Positions 1 to 6,565 of a stretch of 41,147 nt of DNA are shown here, piece by piece. Position 1 is the first letter of the stretch. Every line of letters begins with the position of its first letter. Location: contig QALW01000013.1 in NCBI GenBank assembly GCA_003150515.1, positions 1 through 41,147 of the forward strand, written 5' to 3'. The translations under genes were made by a program, and so were the position numbers. The stretch is from Selenomonadales bacterium (GTDB lineage: Bacteria; Bacillota; Clostridia; Christensenellales; QALW01). Under the pieces are notes generated by a model. That model was not told where the DNA came from. It saw only the letters and a list, made by a program, of their open reading frames with translations, and made no database searches.

Positions 1-1260
1 GCGGGCATAGGCGGCGGCACAAACACCAGCTATGGCTTTCATTACGGGGATATGAACGGCAGCCGCACGGAGGGCAAGGTGGGCAGCATAAGCATATCGG
101 GACGGGACGCTTTGGTAAAAGCCTGGGGCGGCACAGCTCAGGGCTACAGCGGAATATACGCGGGCGCGGGCATAGGCTCGGGCTATCCTGTTGGGAATAA
201 TAACAGGAGCGTGGCCTTTGATATTTCCATTACTGACGGCGCGGAAGTGGAGGCTTACGGGGGCGAGCATGCTCAGGCTATAGGCTACGGCTATCGCCCG
301 GAGGATTTTACGGGTTACGGAATCCGCCTGGAATTAGACGATACCGTGCGGCTGTGGGCGCAGAATGCCGACTGCTATCAGCCGGCGCTGGTTATGCCTA
401 CGCCCTATGAGCCCAATCCGGTTGTATATCTTAGTGAGGATACGCCTTTAATAGCTTATGAGCATTTTTCCAGAGAATCTGAGACTGTGGATCCAAATGA
501 GGCGGCCAAAGGATATCTGACATATGGAGACGCCCAAACGGTCGAAACGTTTGATTGGGATTATTCGGCCGGCAGGGTATATATTGACGGCTCGGAATTC
601 AGAACGGCTGAAAATCTTAACGGCAACTGGGCAGCCGTCTATTCCCCTAAAAAATTTACCGTTTCATATGAGCTTAACGGCGGTTCGGGCGCCGAGGGCG
701 CCGATTACAGCCCTCAGGCGGCGGAGCCGGGCGGCTCGGTTGCGGCTGCGGCCGCGCCTGTTAAGGAGGGCTATGTTTTTGCCGGCTGGGAAAGCGGCGG
801 GAAAATATATCAGCCTGGAGACGCCGTTGCAGTGGAGGGGGATATTGTGCTGAACGCCCTCTGGCAAAGCGCCCCGGATTATATAAGCATAACGGTGGAA
901 AAGCGCTGGAAGCTGGATGACGGCGGAACAGCCGCCGGGCAGATAACTACCGTTCTTATGCGCGGCGGAGAGGAATATGCCCGGGCAGTTTTAAATCAGG
1001 AGAACGGCTGGCGGCATGAATGGAGCAATTTGGAGCAGGGCGATTGGAGCGTAAGGGAATTAAATGTTCCCGACGGATTTACTGTTGAAATTGAGCGGCA
1101 AGGCGGCTGCTTTATTATAATTAACGACGATATCCCCAAGGAGATTATACCTGATTCAGGGGAGGAAGCTGACGTGCTTCTCTGGATTTTTCCGCTTATA
1201 TTAGGCTGCGCGCTGACGTGCGCCCTGGTTCGCCGTAAAAAATGCAGGGAGAGAAGATGA
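1..1260 (+). CDS. Surface protein, C-terminal part (InlB-type repeat, Cna-B-like domain, membrane anchor), 5' truncated
   Basis: The frame is open from base 1, so the start lies outside the window; 419 residues are visible. The first ~140 residues are Gly-rich with repeated AGIGGG/AGAGIGSG-type turns, as in beta-helical surface proteins. Residues ~220-290 match the InlB B-repeat (Listeria-Bacteroides repeat) pattern: YELNGGSG, then GYVFAGW and a closing LNALW. Residues ~295-376 look like a Cna-B-type beta-sandwich (ITVEKRWKLDD, then WSVREL and FIIINDD). The tail has IPDSG, a hydrophobic segment (~392-410) and RRKKCRERR, the order of a sortase signal, although IPDSG is not canonical LPXTG. The family suggests an adhesin or cell-wall-exposed protein; the ligand is unknown. 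An intrinsic terminator follows directly. Confidence 0.8.
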   Translation, partial: AGIGGGTNTSYGFHYGDMNGSRTEGKVGSISISGRDALVKAWGGTAQGYSGIYAGAGIGSGYPVGNNNRSVAFDISITDGAEVEAYGGEHAQAIGYGYRPEDFTGYGIRLELDDTVRLWAQNADCYQPALVMPTPYEPNPVVYLSEDTPLIAYEHFSRESETVDPNEAAKGYLTYGDAQTVETFDWDYSAGRVYIDGSEFRTAENLNGNWAAVYSPKKFTVSYELNGGSGAEGADYSPQAAEPGGSVAAAAAPVKEGYVFAGWESGGKIYQPGDAVAVEGDIVLNALWQSAPDYISITVEKRWKLDDGGTAAGQITTVLMRGGEEYARAVLNQENGWRHEWSNLEQGDWSVRELNVPDGFTVEIERQGGCFIIINDDIPKEIIPDSGEEADVLLWIFPLILGCALTCALVRRKKCRERR

Positions 1261-1268
1261 GTTTTGGG

Positions 1269-1298
1269 CGGGACGGCAAGAGGCCGTCCCGTTTTTTT
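1269..1298 (+). terminator. Intrinsic terminator of the surface protein gene
   Basis: A 9-bp perfect GC stem (CGGGACGGC with GCCGTCCCG) and 5-nt loop AAGAG are followed at once by seven T. It starts 8 nt after the stop codon. This is a textbook Rho-independent terminator. Confidence 0.95.
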
Positions 1299-1409
1299 GC
1301 GCCGCTTCGGCCTTTTAGAATTTTATTCAGGAGAATAAGGGGCGTTTGCTTATAAATATTAAATCGGGAAGCCTGCTAAGGGTTAAGCGGAGAATATGAG
1401 TTATAGGTG

Positions 1410-1438
1410 TTGAAAAAAGAACGGCTTTGCGGTATAAT
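1410..1438 (+). promoter_or_regulatory. Sigma-A-type promoter of ychF
   Basis: TTGAAA (1410-1415) and TATAAT (1433-1438) are separated by 17 nt. This predicts a start near 1445 and a leader of about 120 nt before ychF. Confidence 0.85.
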
Positions 1439-1563
1439 ATAAAAATTGCAGCGGCGCGATGCGTCCTGATTGTGTTTTCAGGCGCGGGCGCTGGAGAAAA
1501 AGGCTGAACGGACGCCGCGGAGAATGTCCGGAGCCATTGCGGATAAAGGAGAACTGAACAGAT

Positions 1564-2655
1564 ATGAAATTAGGAGTGGTAGGATTGCCCAACGTGGGCA
1601 AGAGCACGTTATTCAACGCCATAACCAGGGCCGGGGCGGAGGCGGCCAATTATCCCTTCTGCACCATAGAGCCCAACGTGGGAGTTGTGGCCGTGCCCGA
1701 TTCCAGGCTGGACCGTTTGAGCGAGATGTATTCGCCCGAAAAGTATACGCCCGCCGTTATTGAATTTGTGGATATAGCCGGGCTGGTTAAGGGCGCCAGC
1801 CGGGGAGAAGGGCTGGGCAATAAATTTTTATCCCATATACGGGAGGTGGACGCCGTTGTGCATGTGGTGCGCTGCTTTGAAAACGGCGATATTATACATG
1901 TAGAGGGTTCCATAGATCCGGTCAGGGACGTGGATATAATAGATTTGGAGCTCATTCTGGCCGATTTGGAATGGGTGGAAAAACGTCTGCTCAAGGGCGT
2001 GAAGCAGGTTAGGAGCGGGGATAAAACGGCTGCGGCCGAAAGCGCGCTGCTGGAAAGGATGCAGGCCTGGCTTTCTCAGGAAAAGCCCGTCCGGGCCATG
2101 GAAATGGACGAGGGGGAGCGGGCGCTTATGAAGAATATGTTTCTGCTCACCGCCAAGCCCGTGATATACGCGGCCAACGTTGCGGAGGACGCTTTGCCCG
2201 GCGAAGAGCTGCCCGCCGTGCTGGCGCTCAAGGAGCGCGCCCGGAAGGAGGGGGCTTCGGTTATGGTGGTCAGCGCGCGCATAGAAGAGGAATTATCCCA
2301 ATTGGAGAGCGGAGAACGGGAGCTGTTTCTGGCGGAGCTGGGGCTGGAGAGCTCCGGGCTGGAGCGCCTGATTAAGGCCAGCTATTCCCTGCTGGGGCTT
2401 ATCAGCTTTTTAACCGCGGGGCCTAAAGAGGTGCGCGCCTGGACTATTGTTAAGGGCACCAAGGCGCCCCAGGCGGCCGGAAAAATCCATAGTGATTTTG
2501 AGCGGGGCTTTATCCGGGCGGAGATTGTCGCCTTTGACGATTTAATCAGGTGCGGCTCGTATAACGCGGCCAGGGAGAAGGGGCTTGTGCGTTCGGAGGG
2601 CAAGGATTACGTTATGCAGGACGGGGATGTGACTCTGTTCCGCTTTAACGTCTGA
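1564..2655 (+). CDS. ychF: Ribosome-associated ATPase YchF/EngD (Obg-family)
   Basis: The protein has 363 residues, the normal family length. The N-terminal P-loop GLPNVGKST (7-15), the DIAG Walker B/G3 motif, and NVAE in place of the NKxD specificity motif are the YchF signature; the family binds ATP rather than GTP. A coiled-coil insert follows, and the C-terminal TGS domain contains AWTIVKGTKAPQAAGKIHSDFERGF. YchF associates with ribosomes and is linked to translation and oxidative stress control. AAAGGAG lies about 12 nt before the ATG. It is monocistronic, with its own promoter and a strong hairpin behind it, and converges on prfA. Confidence 0.97.
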   Translation: MKLGVVGLPNVGKSTLFNAITRAGAEAANYPFCTIEPNVGVVAVPDSRLDRLSEMYSPEKYTPAVIEFVDIAGLVKGASRGEGLGNKFLSHIREVDAVVHVVRCFENGDIIHVEGSIDPVRDVDIIDLELILADLEWVEKRLLKGVKQVRSGDKTAAAESALLERMQAWLSQEKPVRAMEMDEGERALMKNMFLLTAKPVIYAANVAEDALPGEELPAVLALKERARKEGASVMVVSARIEEELSQLESGERELFLAELGLESSGLERLIKASYSLLGLISFLTAGPKEVRAWTIVKGTKAPQAAGKIHSDFERGFIRAEIVAFDDLIRCGSYNAAREKGLVRSEGKDYVMQDGDVTLFRFNV

Positions 2656-2666
2656 TGTATTTTTTT

Positions 2667-2707
2667 AAAAGGCCCGCCCGCAGCCAAAGGCTGCGGGCGG
2701 GCCTTTT
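2667..2707. terminator. Bidirectional intrinsic terminator between ychF and prfA
   Basis: A perfect 19-bp stem (AAAAGGCCCGCCCGCAGCC with its complement) has loop AAA and is flanked by TTTTTT upstream and AAAA downstream. It starts 11 nt after the ychF stop. On the minus strand the hairpin is followed by T residues, so it can also end prfA transcripts. Confidence 0.85.
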
Positions 2708-2739
2708 AAAATTGGGCGCCGGGCCGGAATTTTTGCGCC

Positions 2740-2892
2740 TTAAGCCGCGCGCCCCCGCCTTGGGCCTAAAAAGGCCCAGGGCGGGGGCAGGGGGGCGGCT
2801 CTTGCGGCCGGCCTTTGGCCGGCCGCCGGGGCCGCAGGCCCCGGGCAGGCGCGCTTCTGCGCGCATGCCAAGAGCCGCCCCGCGCGGCTTAA
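2740..2892. repeat. GC-rich cloverleaf palindrome, copy C (ychF/prfA junction)
   Basis: The outer 12-bp stem pairs 2740-2751 with 2881-2892. Inside are a 16-bp hairpin (2752-2767 with 2772-2787, one G-T pair) and a 13-bp stem (2792-2804 with 2869-2881). That stem encloses three hairpins: 2804-2813/2817-2826, 2826-2833/2837-2844 and 2844-2854/2859-2869. The outer arm covers the prfA stop codon at 2889-2891, so the element forms the end of that gene. The stem-plus-three-hairpins plan is shared with the copies near 6.3, 14.8 and 23.8 kb. It has no coding potential. Confidence 0.8.
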
Positions 2893-3962
2893 TCGGCGTC
2901 AAACGCGCCCGGCTGGGGCAATTCGCCCGAGGCGCCGGCAAGAATCAGCTTTTCCAGTAATTCATCCATATCTCCGTCCAGGAAAGCCTCTAATTTATAG
3001 ATGGTCACGTTTATCCGATGGTCGGTTACTCGTCCCTGAGGGAAATTGTAAGTGCGTATTCTTTCAGAGCGGTCCCCGCTGCCCACCTGTTTGGAACGGG
3101 AATCGGAATATTCCTTTTCCGCCTGAGAGCGGTAATAATCGGCCACTCTGGCTTTCATAACCCGCATGGCTTTTTCCCTGTTTTTAATCTGGCTTTTTTC
3201 ATCCTGACAGGTGACTACTATGCCCGTGGGCAGATGCACCATGCGCACGGCCGATTCGGTCTTATTGACATGCTGGCCGCCCGAGCCGCTGCTTCTGTGC
3301 GTCTCTATTTTCAAATCGCCCGGCGCTATATCCAGAACTATATCCTCAATTTCAGGCAGCACGGCCACAGTAGCGGCCGAAGTGTGTATGCGGCCGCCCG
3401 ATTCGGTGAGGGGCACCCTCTGCACTCTGTGCGCGCCGCTCTCATATTTGAGATAGCGGTAACAGCCCGCTCCGGTAATCAGGCACTGCGCCTCCTTGAT
3501 TCCGCCTATATCCGTTTCGCTCAGGGACATAAGGGAGAGATTCCAGCCCTTGCGCTCGCAGTAGCGGGTATACATTCTCAATAAATCCATGCCGAAAAGA
3601 GCGGCCTCTTCGCCGCCCGTACCCGCGCGGATTTCCAGCACCACGTTTTTGTCGTCGTCCGGATCCTTGGGCGCTAAGAGACGGTTAAGACGGCTTTCCA
3701 GCTCGGCTTTTTTTTCATCCAGCCCGGCTAATTCCTCCTGAGCCAGAGGGGCGTATTCCGGATCGTTCAGCAATTCTTCCGCGTGCGCGCGCGCCTCCAG
3801 CAGCAAAAGATATTCCTTTCCGGCCGCCGCGGCTTCTTCCAGAGCGGCGTATTCCTTGGCCAGATTCTGCCAGAGAGCGGTCTGCGCTATGGTTTCGGGC
3901 TCGCTGAGGCTGTGGGAAAGCTCCTCATATCTTATTAACAGTTCTTCTATTCTTTTACGCAT
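2889..3962 (-). CDS. prfA: Peptide chain release factor 1 (RF1)
   Basis: The 357 residues match full-length RF1. It recognises UAA and UAG and triggers peptidyl-tRNA hydrolysis. The GGQ motif is at 228-230 within SSGSGGQHVNKTESAVR, the glutamine being the target of PrmC, encoded just upstream. The stop-codon-reading tripeptide at 184-186 is PLT (QRVPLTESGGRIHTSAATVAV), where most RF1 proteins have PAT or PVT; RF2 would have SPF, so this is RF1. The N-terminal ~100 residues are helical. The gene is last in DUF1385-prmC-prfA, 233 nt after prmC. Its final codons and stop lie inside the palindrome at 2740-2892. Confidence 0.97.
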   Translation of the reverse strand: MRKRIEELLIRYEELSHSLSEPETIAQTALWQNLAKEYAALEEAAAAGKEYLLLLEARAHAEELLNDPEYAPLAQEELAGLDEKKAELESRLNRLLAPKDPDDDKNVVLEIRAGTGGEEAALFGMDLLRMYTRYCERKGWNLSLMSLSETDIGGIKEAQCLITGAGCYRYLKYESGAHRVQRVPLTESGGRIHTSAATVAVLPEIEDIVLDIAPGDLKIETHRSSGSGGQHVNKTESAVRMVHLPTGIVVTCQDEKSQIKNREKAMRVMKARVADYYRSQAEKEYSDSRSKQVGSGDRSERIRTYNFPQGRVTDHRINVTIYKLEAFLDGDMDELLEKLILAGASGELPQPGAFDAD

Positions 3963-4195
3963 ATTCGCTCCTTAAAATATAACGGCGGCCTTTTGCGGCC
4001 ATTGCAGTTCTTGCATCTCTTGCAGCTTTTGCGGCTTTTTGCGTTTCTTGCGGCCCTTAAACGCGGACATATCCAATCAAACGCCCGGCAATATTCCACG
4101 CAGGTCGTGCCCGGCATATGTTTTCAAGCCTTTTGCAGCTTTTTAACATACCCTATGCATGCCATTTAGCTTCTTCTTTGGTCAATCCCGAATAT
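3963..4195. other. prmC-prfA spacer with TTGC-rich low-complexity sequence
   Basis: This spacer is 233 nt, long for a gene pair that is usually tightly coupled. On the plus strand 3987-4060 is built of irregular short units around CTTTTGCGG and CTTGCAGCT. The end next to prmC carries a copy of the prmC 3' end. No gene is supported here. On the minus strand AGGAGCG lies just before the prfA ATG and probably serves as its ribosome binding site. Confidence 0.6.
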
Positions 4196-4231
4196 TTACA
4201 GCTTTTTAACATAGCATACTCTATGCATGCC
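4136..4231. repeat. Imperfect direct repeat: prmC 3' end and a downstream duplicate
   Basis: CAGCTTTTTAACATA followed by CTATGCATGCC occurs at 4136-4163 and again at 4199-4231, the second with an extra 5 nt (GCATA) in the middle. The higher-coordinate copy encodes the last residues of PrmC (MHRVCYVKKL and stop). The lower copy lies outside the gene, beyond its stop codon, and would read GYVKKL in a short open frame. It looks like a local duplication of the gene end. Confidence 0.8.
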
Positions 4232-5056
4232 CTCATAATCAGTAATAAATACAGGCTCGCTAAAGAGCTTAAGCTTTTCCAGCAGGTCGCGAATGGGGAA
4301 AAATTGAAAATGCTCCGCTTCCAGGGCCAGAAAACCGCCCGGAAAGAGATAATCGCCCGCCTGAGTGAGGATGCGCTGATAAAAATCAAAGCCGTATTGT
4401 CCGCCGTCCAGGGCTATGCGCGGTTCAAATTGAGATACCTCGGGCATAAGCGTATCAATAACATTGGAGGCTATATAGGGCGGATTGCTGACAATTCCAT
4501 GGAATCTGCGCCCCTGAACCGCTTCAAAGAGGTCTCCCTGGGCAAGGGAAACCCTCTCTTCAAGCTGGCAGAGGGCTATGTTTTCCTTAGCCAGGCTCAG
4601 GGCTTCGGGGCTGATATCGCTGGCCGTGGCATAAACGTTTGTGCATTTTTTGGCTATGGCCAGAGCCAGCACGCCCGTGCCCGTGCAAAGGTCGAGCAAT
4701 TCAAATCTTTCAAAGCGGGGATAATCCTTGCGGATTAAATTTATGGCGCGCTCGGCCAGAATTTCCGTCTCAGGCCGGGGAATAAGCGCGCGCTTATCCG
4801 TCATTACCTTTATATTCATAAAGCTCTGATTGCCCAGAATATATTGCAGGGGTTCGCGTGCGCACCGCCGTTTCACCCATTCCTTTATTTTTTCCACCTG
4901 GGCGGGAGTGAGGAGCTGTTCTTTATTTATGGCCAGCTGCACTCTGTTAAAATGGGTTACGGCGCAGACTATCCATTGTATATCCGCTTCGGGGCTGTTT
5001 ACGCCCGCCTCCCGCAGCTTATTGCGCCCCGCCAGCATAACTTCATGCAGCGTCAT
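4196..5056 (-). CDS. prmC: Release factor glutamine methyltransferase PrmC (HemK)
   Basis: The protein has 286 residues, normal length. It methylates the glutamine of the GGQ motif in RF1 and RF2 using S-adenosylmethionine. An N-terminal helical bundle (1-75) is followed by a Rossmann methyltransferase: SAM motif DLCTGTGVLALA (122-133), acidic ribose-binding DIS (147-149) and catalytic NPPY (191-194). PRPETE (94-99) and FEPRIALDGG are also typical of the family. The ATG overlaps the stop of the DUF1385 gene as ATGA, and GGAGG lies in front. Genetic linkage to prfA agrees with its substrate. Confidence 0.97.
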   Translation of the reverse strand: MTLHEVMLAGRNKLREAGVNSPEADIQWIVCAVTHFNRVQLAINKEQLLTPAQVEKIKEWVKRRCAREPLQYILGNQSFMNIKVMTDKRALIPRPETEILAERAINLIRKDYPRFERFELLDLCTGTGVLALAIAKKCTNVYATASDISPEALSLAKENIALCQLEERVSLAQGDLFEAVQGRRFHGIVSNPPYIASNVIDTLMPEVSQFEPRIALDGGQYGFDFYQRILTQAGDYLFPGGFLALEAEHFQFFPIRDLLEKLKLFSEPVFITDYEGMHRVCYVKKL

Positions 5057-6156
5057 GCTTTTTCCTCCGTGCCGTCCGCGCCTAAAGGGGAGGAATTTTC
5101 CTGGGGAGAAAGGCAGTTAAAAGAAGGCTGCAATGGAGAGGCGGCCCGGGCGCTTTCGGGGCTGGAAGAAACGGCGCCCAGGGGCTGCTCTTCTTCCTCC
5201 GGCGGCTGCTCGCAGGCCTGTTCGGGCGGAATTTCCGAGCCTTCAGGCAGAAGGCCTTCCATGACCAGCACTCCCTTAAAGGAGGCTATGGCCACTTCCA
5301 GCATATCTTCAGTGGGCTCCTTGGTGGTAAGCCGCTGAAGAGCCAGGCCGGGAGCCCTTAAGGCTCGCACAAACACATTTTCGCTCTTGGCCAGCAATTT
5401 AAGCACCTCATAGGATACGCCCGCCACCACGGGCAGCATGATAATGCGCACAAGCATTCTCTGCCACCAGATTTCTATGGGGAACAGGCCGTAAATCAGT
5501 ATAGCGATAATCATAACTATGAGCATAAAGGAGGTGCCGCATCTTGGATGCAGGCGGGAGCATTGAGCCGCGTTCTGAGGCGTGAGCTCCATTTCATGCT
5601 CATAGCAGGCGATGGTTTTATGCTCGGCGCCATGATACATAAACGTTCTTTTGATATCCTTCATGCAGGAAACGGCCATAAGATAGCATATAAAAATTAT
5701 AATGCGCAGCGTGCCTTCGAGCAGAGAGCGGAGATATGTATTCATACCCTTGGGAAGCAGGCCCGCAACCAAGGTGGGCAGCAGAATAAACAGGCCTATA
5801 AAGAGCACGAGCGCGAGCAGCACGGCCACAAACGCCACAACGTCCATAATTTTGACGTGCAGTTTGTCGCTGAGCCATTTTTCAAATTTGGAGGGCTGAT
5901 AATCCTCTTCCTCGCCGGCCAGTTCGGCCGAATGCATAAGAATTTTGACTCCCTCTATCATAGTGAGCACTAAATTTACCGCGCCCCGCACTATGGGAAT
6001 GCGGCTGATGCGCCTGGCTTTCTCGGAGGGGGATTTTTTTTGTTTTTCCAGACTTATTTTGCCGTCGGGCGTTCTTACGGCCAGGGCCACTCCGGCCTTG
6101 GATTTCATCATAACTCCTTCCAGAACCGCCTGGCCGCCTATATCGCAATATTTCAT
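5053..6156 (-). CDS. DUF1385 family membrane protein (YqhQ-like)
   Basis: This is a 367-residue polytopic membrane protein of unknown biochemical function. The start is placed at 6156, giving MKYCDIGGQAVLEGVMM, the conserved family N terminus; the frame is open for 28 more residues upstream, but GAGGAT lies about 7 nt before 6156. About four membrane segments are visible (VAVLLALVLFIGLFILLP, IIIFICYLMAVS, LIVMIIAILIYGLF, IIMLPVVAGVSYEVL). The family signature YHGAEHKTIACYE lies between the second and third. The last ~65 residues are a Pro/Glu/Ser-rich tail that is likely disordered. It is first in the operon and overlaps prmC by 4 nt; in Clostridia it often accompanies rpmE, prmC and prfA. 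Confidence 0.92.
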   Translation of the reverse strand: MKYCDIGGQAVLEGVMMKSKAGVALAVRTPDGKISLEKQKKSPSEKARRISRIPIVRGAVNLVLTMIEGVKILMHSAELAGEEEDYQPSKFEKWLSDKLHVKIMDVVAFVAVLLALVLFIGLFILLPTLVAGLLPKGMNTYLRSLLEGTLRIIIFICYLMAVSCMKDIKRTFMYHGAEHKTIACYEHEMELTPQNAAQCSRLHPRCGTSFMLIVMIIAILIYGLFPIEIWWQRMLVRIIMLPVVAGVSYEVLKLLAKSENVFVRALRAPGLALQRLTTKEPTEDMLEVAIASFKGVLVMEGLLPEGSEIPPEQACEQPPEEEEQPLGAVSSSPESARAASPLQPSFNCLSPQENSSPLGADGTEEKA

Positions 6157-6211
6157 TAAAGCATCCTCATTTCCGGCAGGGCAAAAAATGCAGAGCGCTG
6201 CCTGATATATT

Positions 6212-6240
6212 ATTTTACTCCAAAATACTGCGGCGCGCAA
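6212..6240 (-). promoter_or_regulatory. Promoter of the DUF1385-prmC-prfA operon
   Basis: Read on the minus strand, TTGCGC (6240-6235) and TAAAAT (6217-6212) are 17 nt apart. The predicted start is near 6205, about 50 nt before the DUF1385 ATG. It is the only good candidate in the divergent spacer facing this way. Confidence 0.65.
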
Positions 6241-6260
6241 TATGTTTTTGATTGTATTTT

Positions 6261-6407
6261 CCTTTAAAGCCCCTGGGGGAAGCTCCGCGCCCGGCCGGCC
6301 GCTCGCCCCCTGGCGGGGGCCCGGCCCCGGCTCCAGCCGGGGCCTCGGCGGGCTTCGCCCGCCAAGCGGCCGGCCGGGCGCGGAGCTTCCCCCAGGGGCT
6401 TTAAAGG
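6261..6407. repeat. GC-rich cloverleaf palindrome, copy A (DUF1385/muramidase divergent spacer)
   Basis: A perfect 43-bp closing stem pairs 6261-6303 with 6365-6407. It encloses three perfect hairpins: 6305-6310/6315-6320 (loop TGGC), 6323-6332/6335-6344 (loop CC) and 6347-6353/6357-6363 (loop TTC). The inner core (about 6293-6375) is nearly the same as the reverse complement of copy B, with loop changes and a compensatory G-C to A-T change in the middle hairpin. The flanking stem sequence differs from copy B but is also perfect. It lies between two divergent promoters, so a plain terminator role is not needed there. Confidence 0.93.
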
Positions 6408-6505
6408 CCTGAAGCGCAATATATCAAAATAATATACAAATTAATTAAAGATATATATAAAAATCATATATTTAAAATAATTTTCCACAATTTACATGGT
6501 TAGTA

Positions 6506-6533
6506 TTGACATTAACCCTTTATATTCTATAAT
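6506..6533 (+). promoter_or_regulatory. Promoter of the muramidase-lipoprotein operon
   Basis: TTGACA (6506-6511) and TATAAT (6528-6533) are separated by 16 nt in an AT-rich stretch. The leader before the TTG start codon would be only about 25 nt. Confidence 0.85.
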
Positions 6534-6565
6534 AATAGATAATTAATATATTGGGGGTGACTAAA

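Noticed and set aside
2645..2960. Open frames on both strands across the palindrome between ychF and prfA
   Set aside because: Their products are low-complexity Arg/Pro/Ala strings dictated by the GC-rich palindrome, with no initiation signals.
6261..6407. tRNA gene suggested by the cloverleaf shape
   Set aside because: The closing stem is 43 bp, loops are 2-4 nt, and there is no anticodon loop, T-loop or other tRNA consensus; only the topology is similar.
6481..6489. DnaA box (TTTTCCACA)
   Set aside because: Only a single match was noticed, with no cluster of boxes and no dnaA or dnaN nearby; not evidence for an origin.
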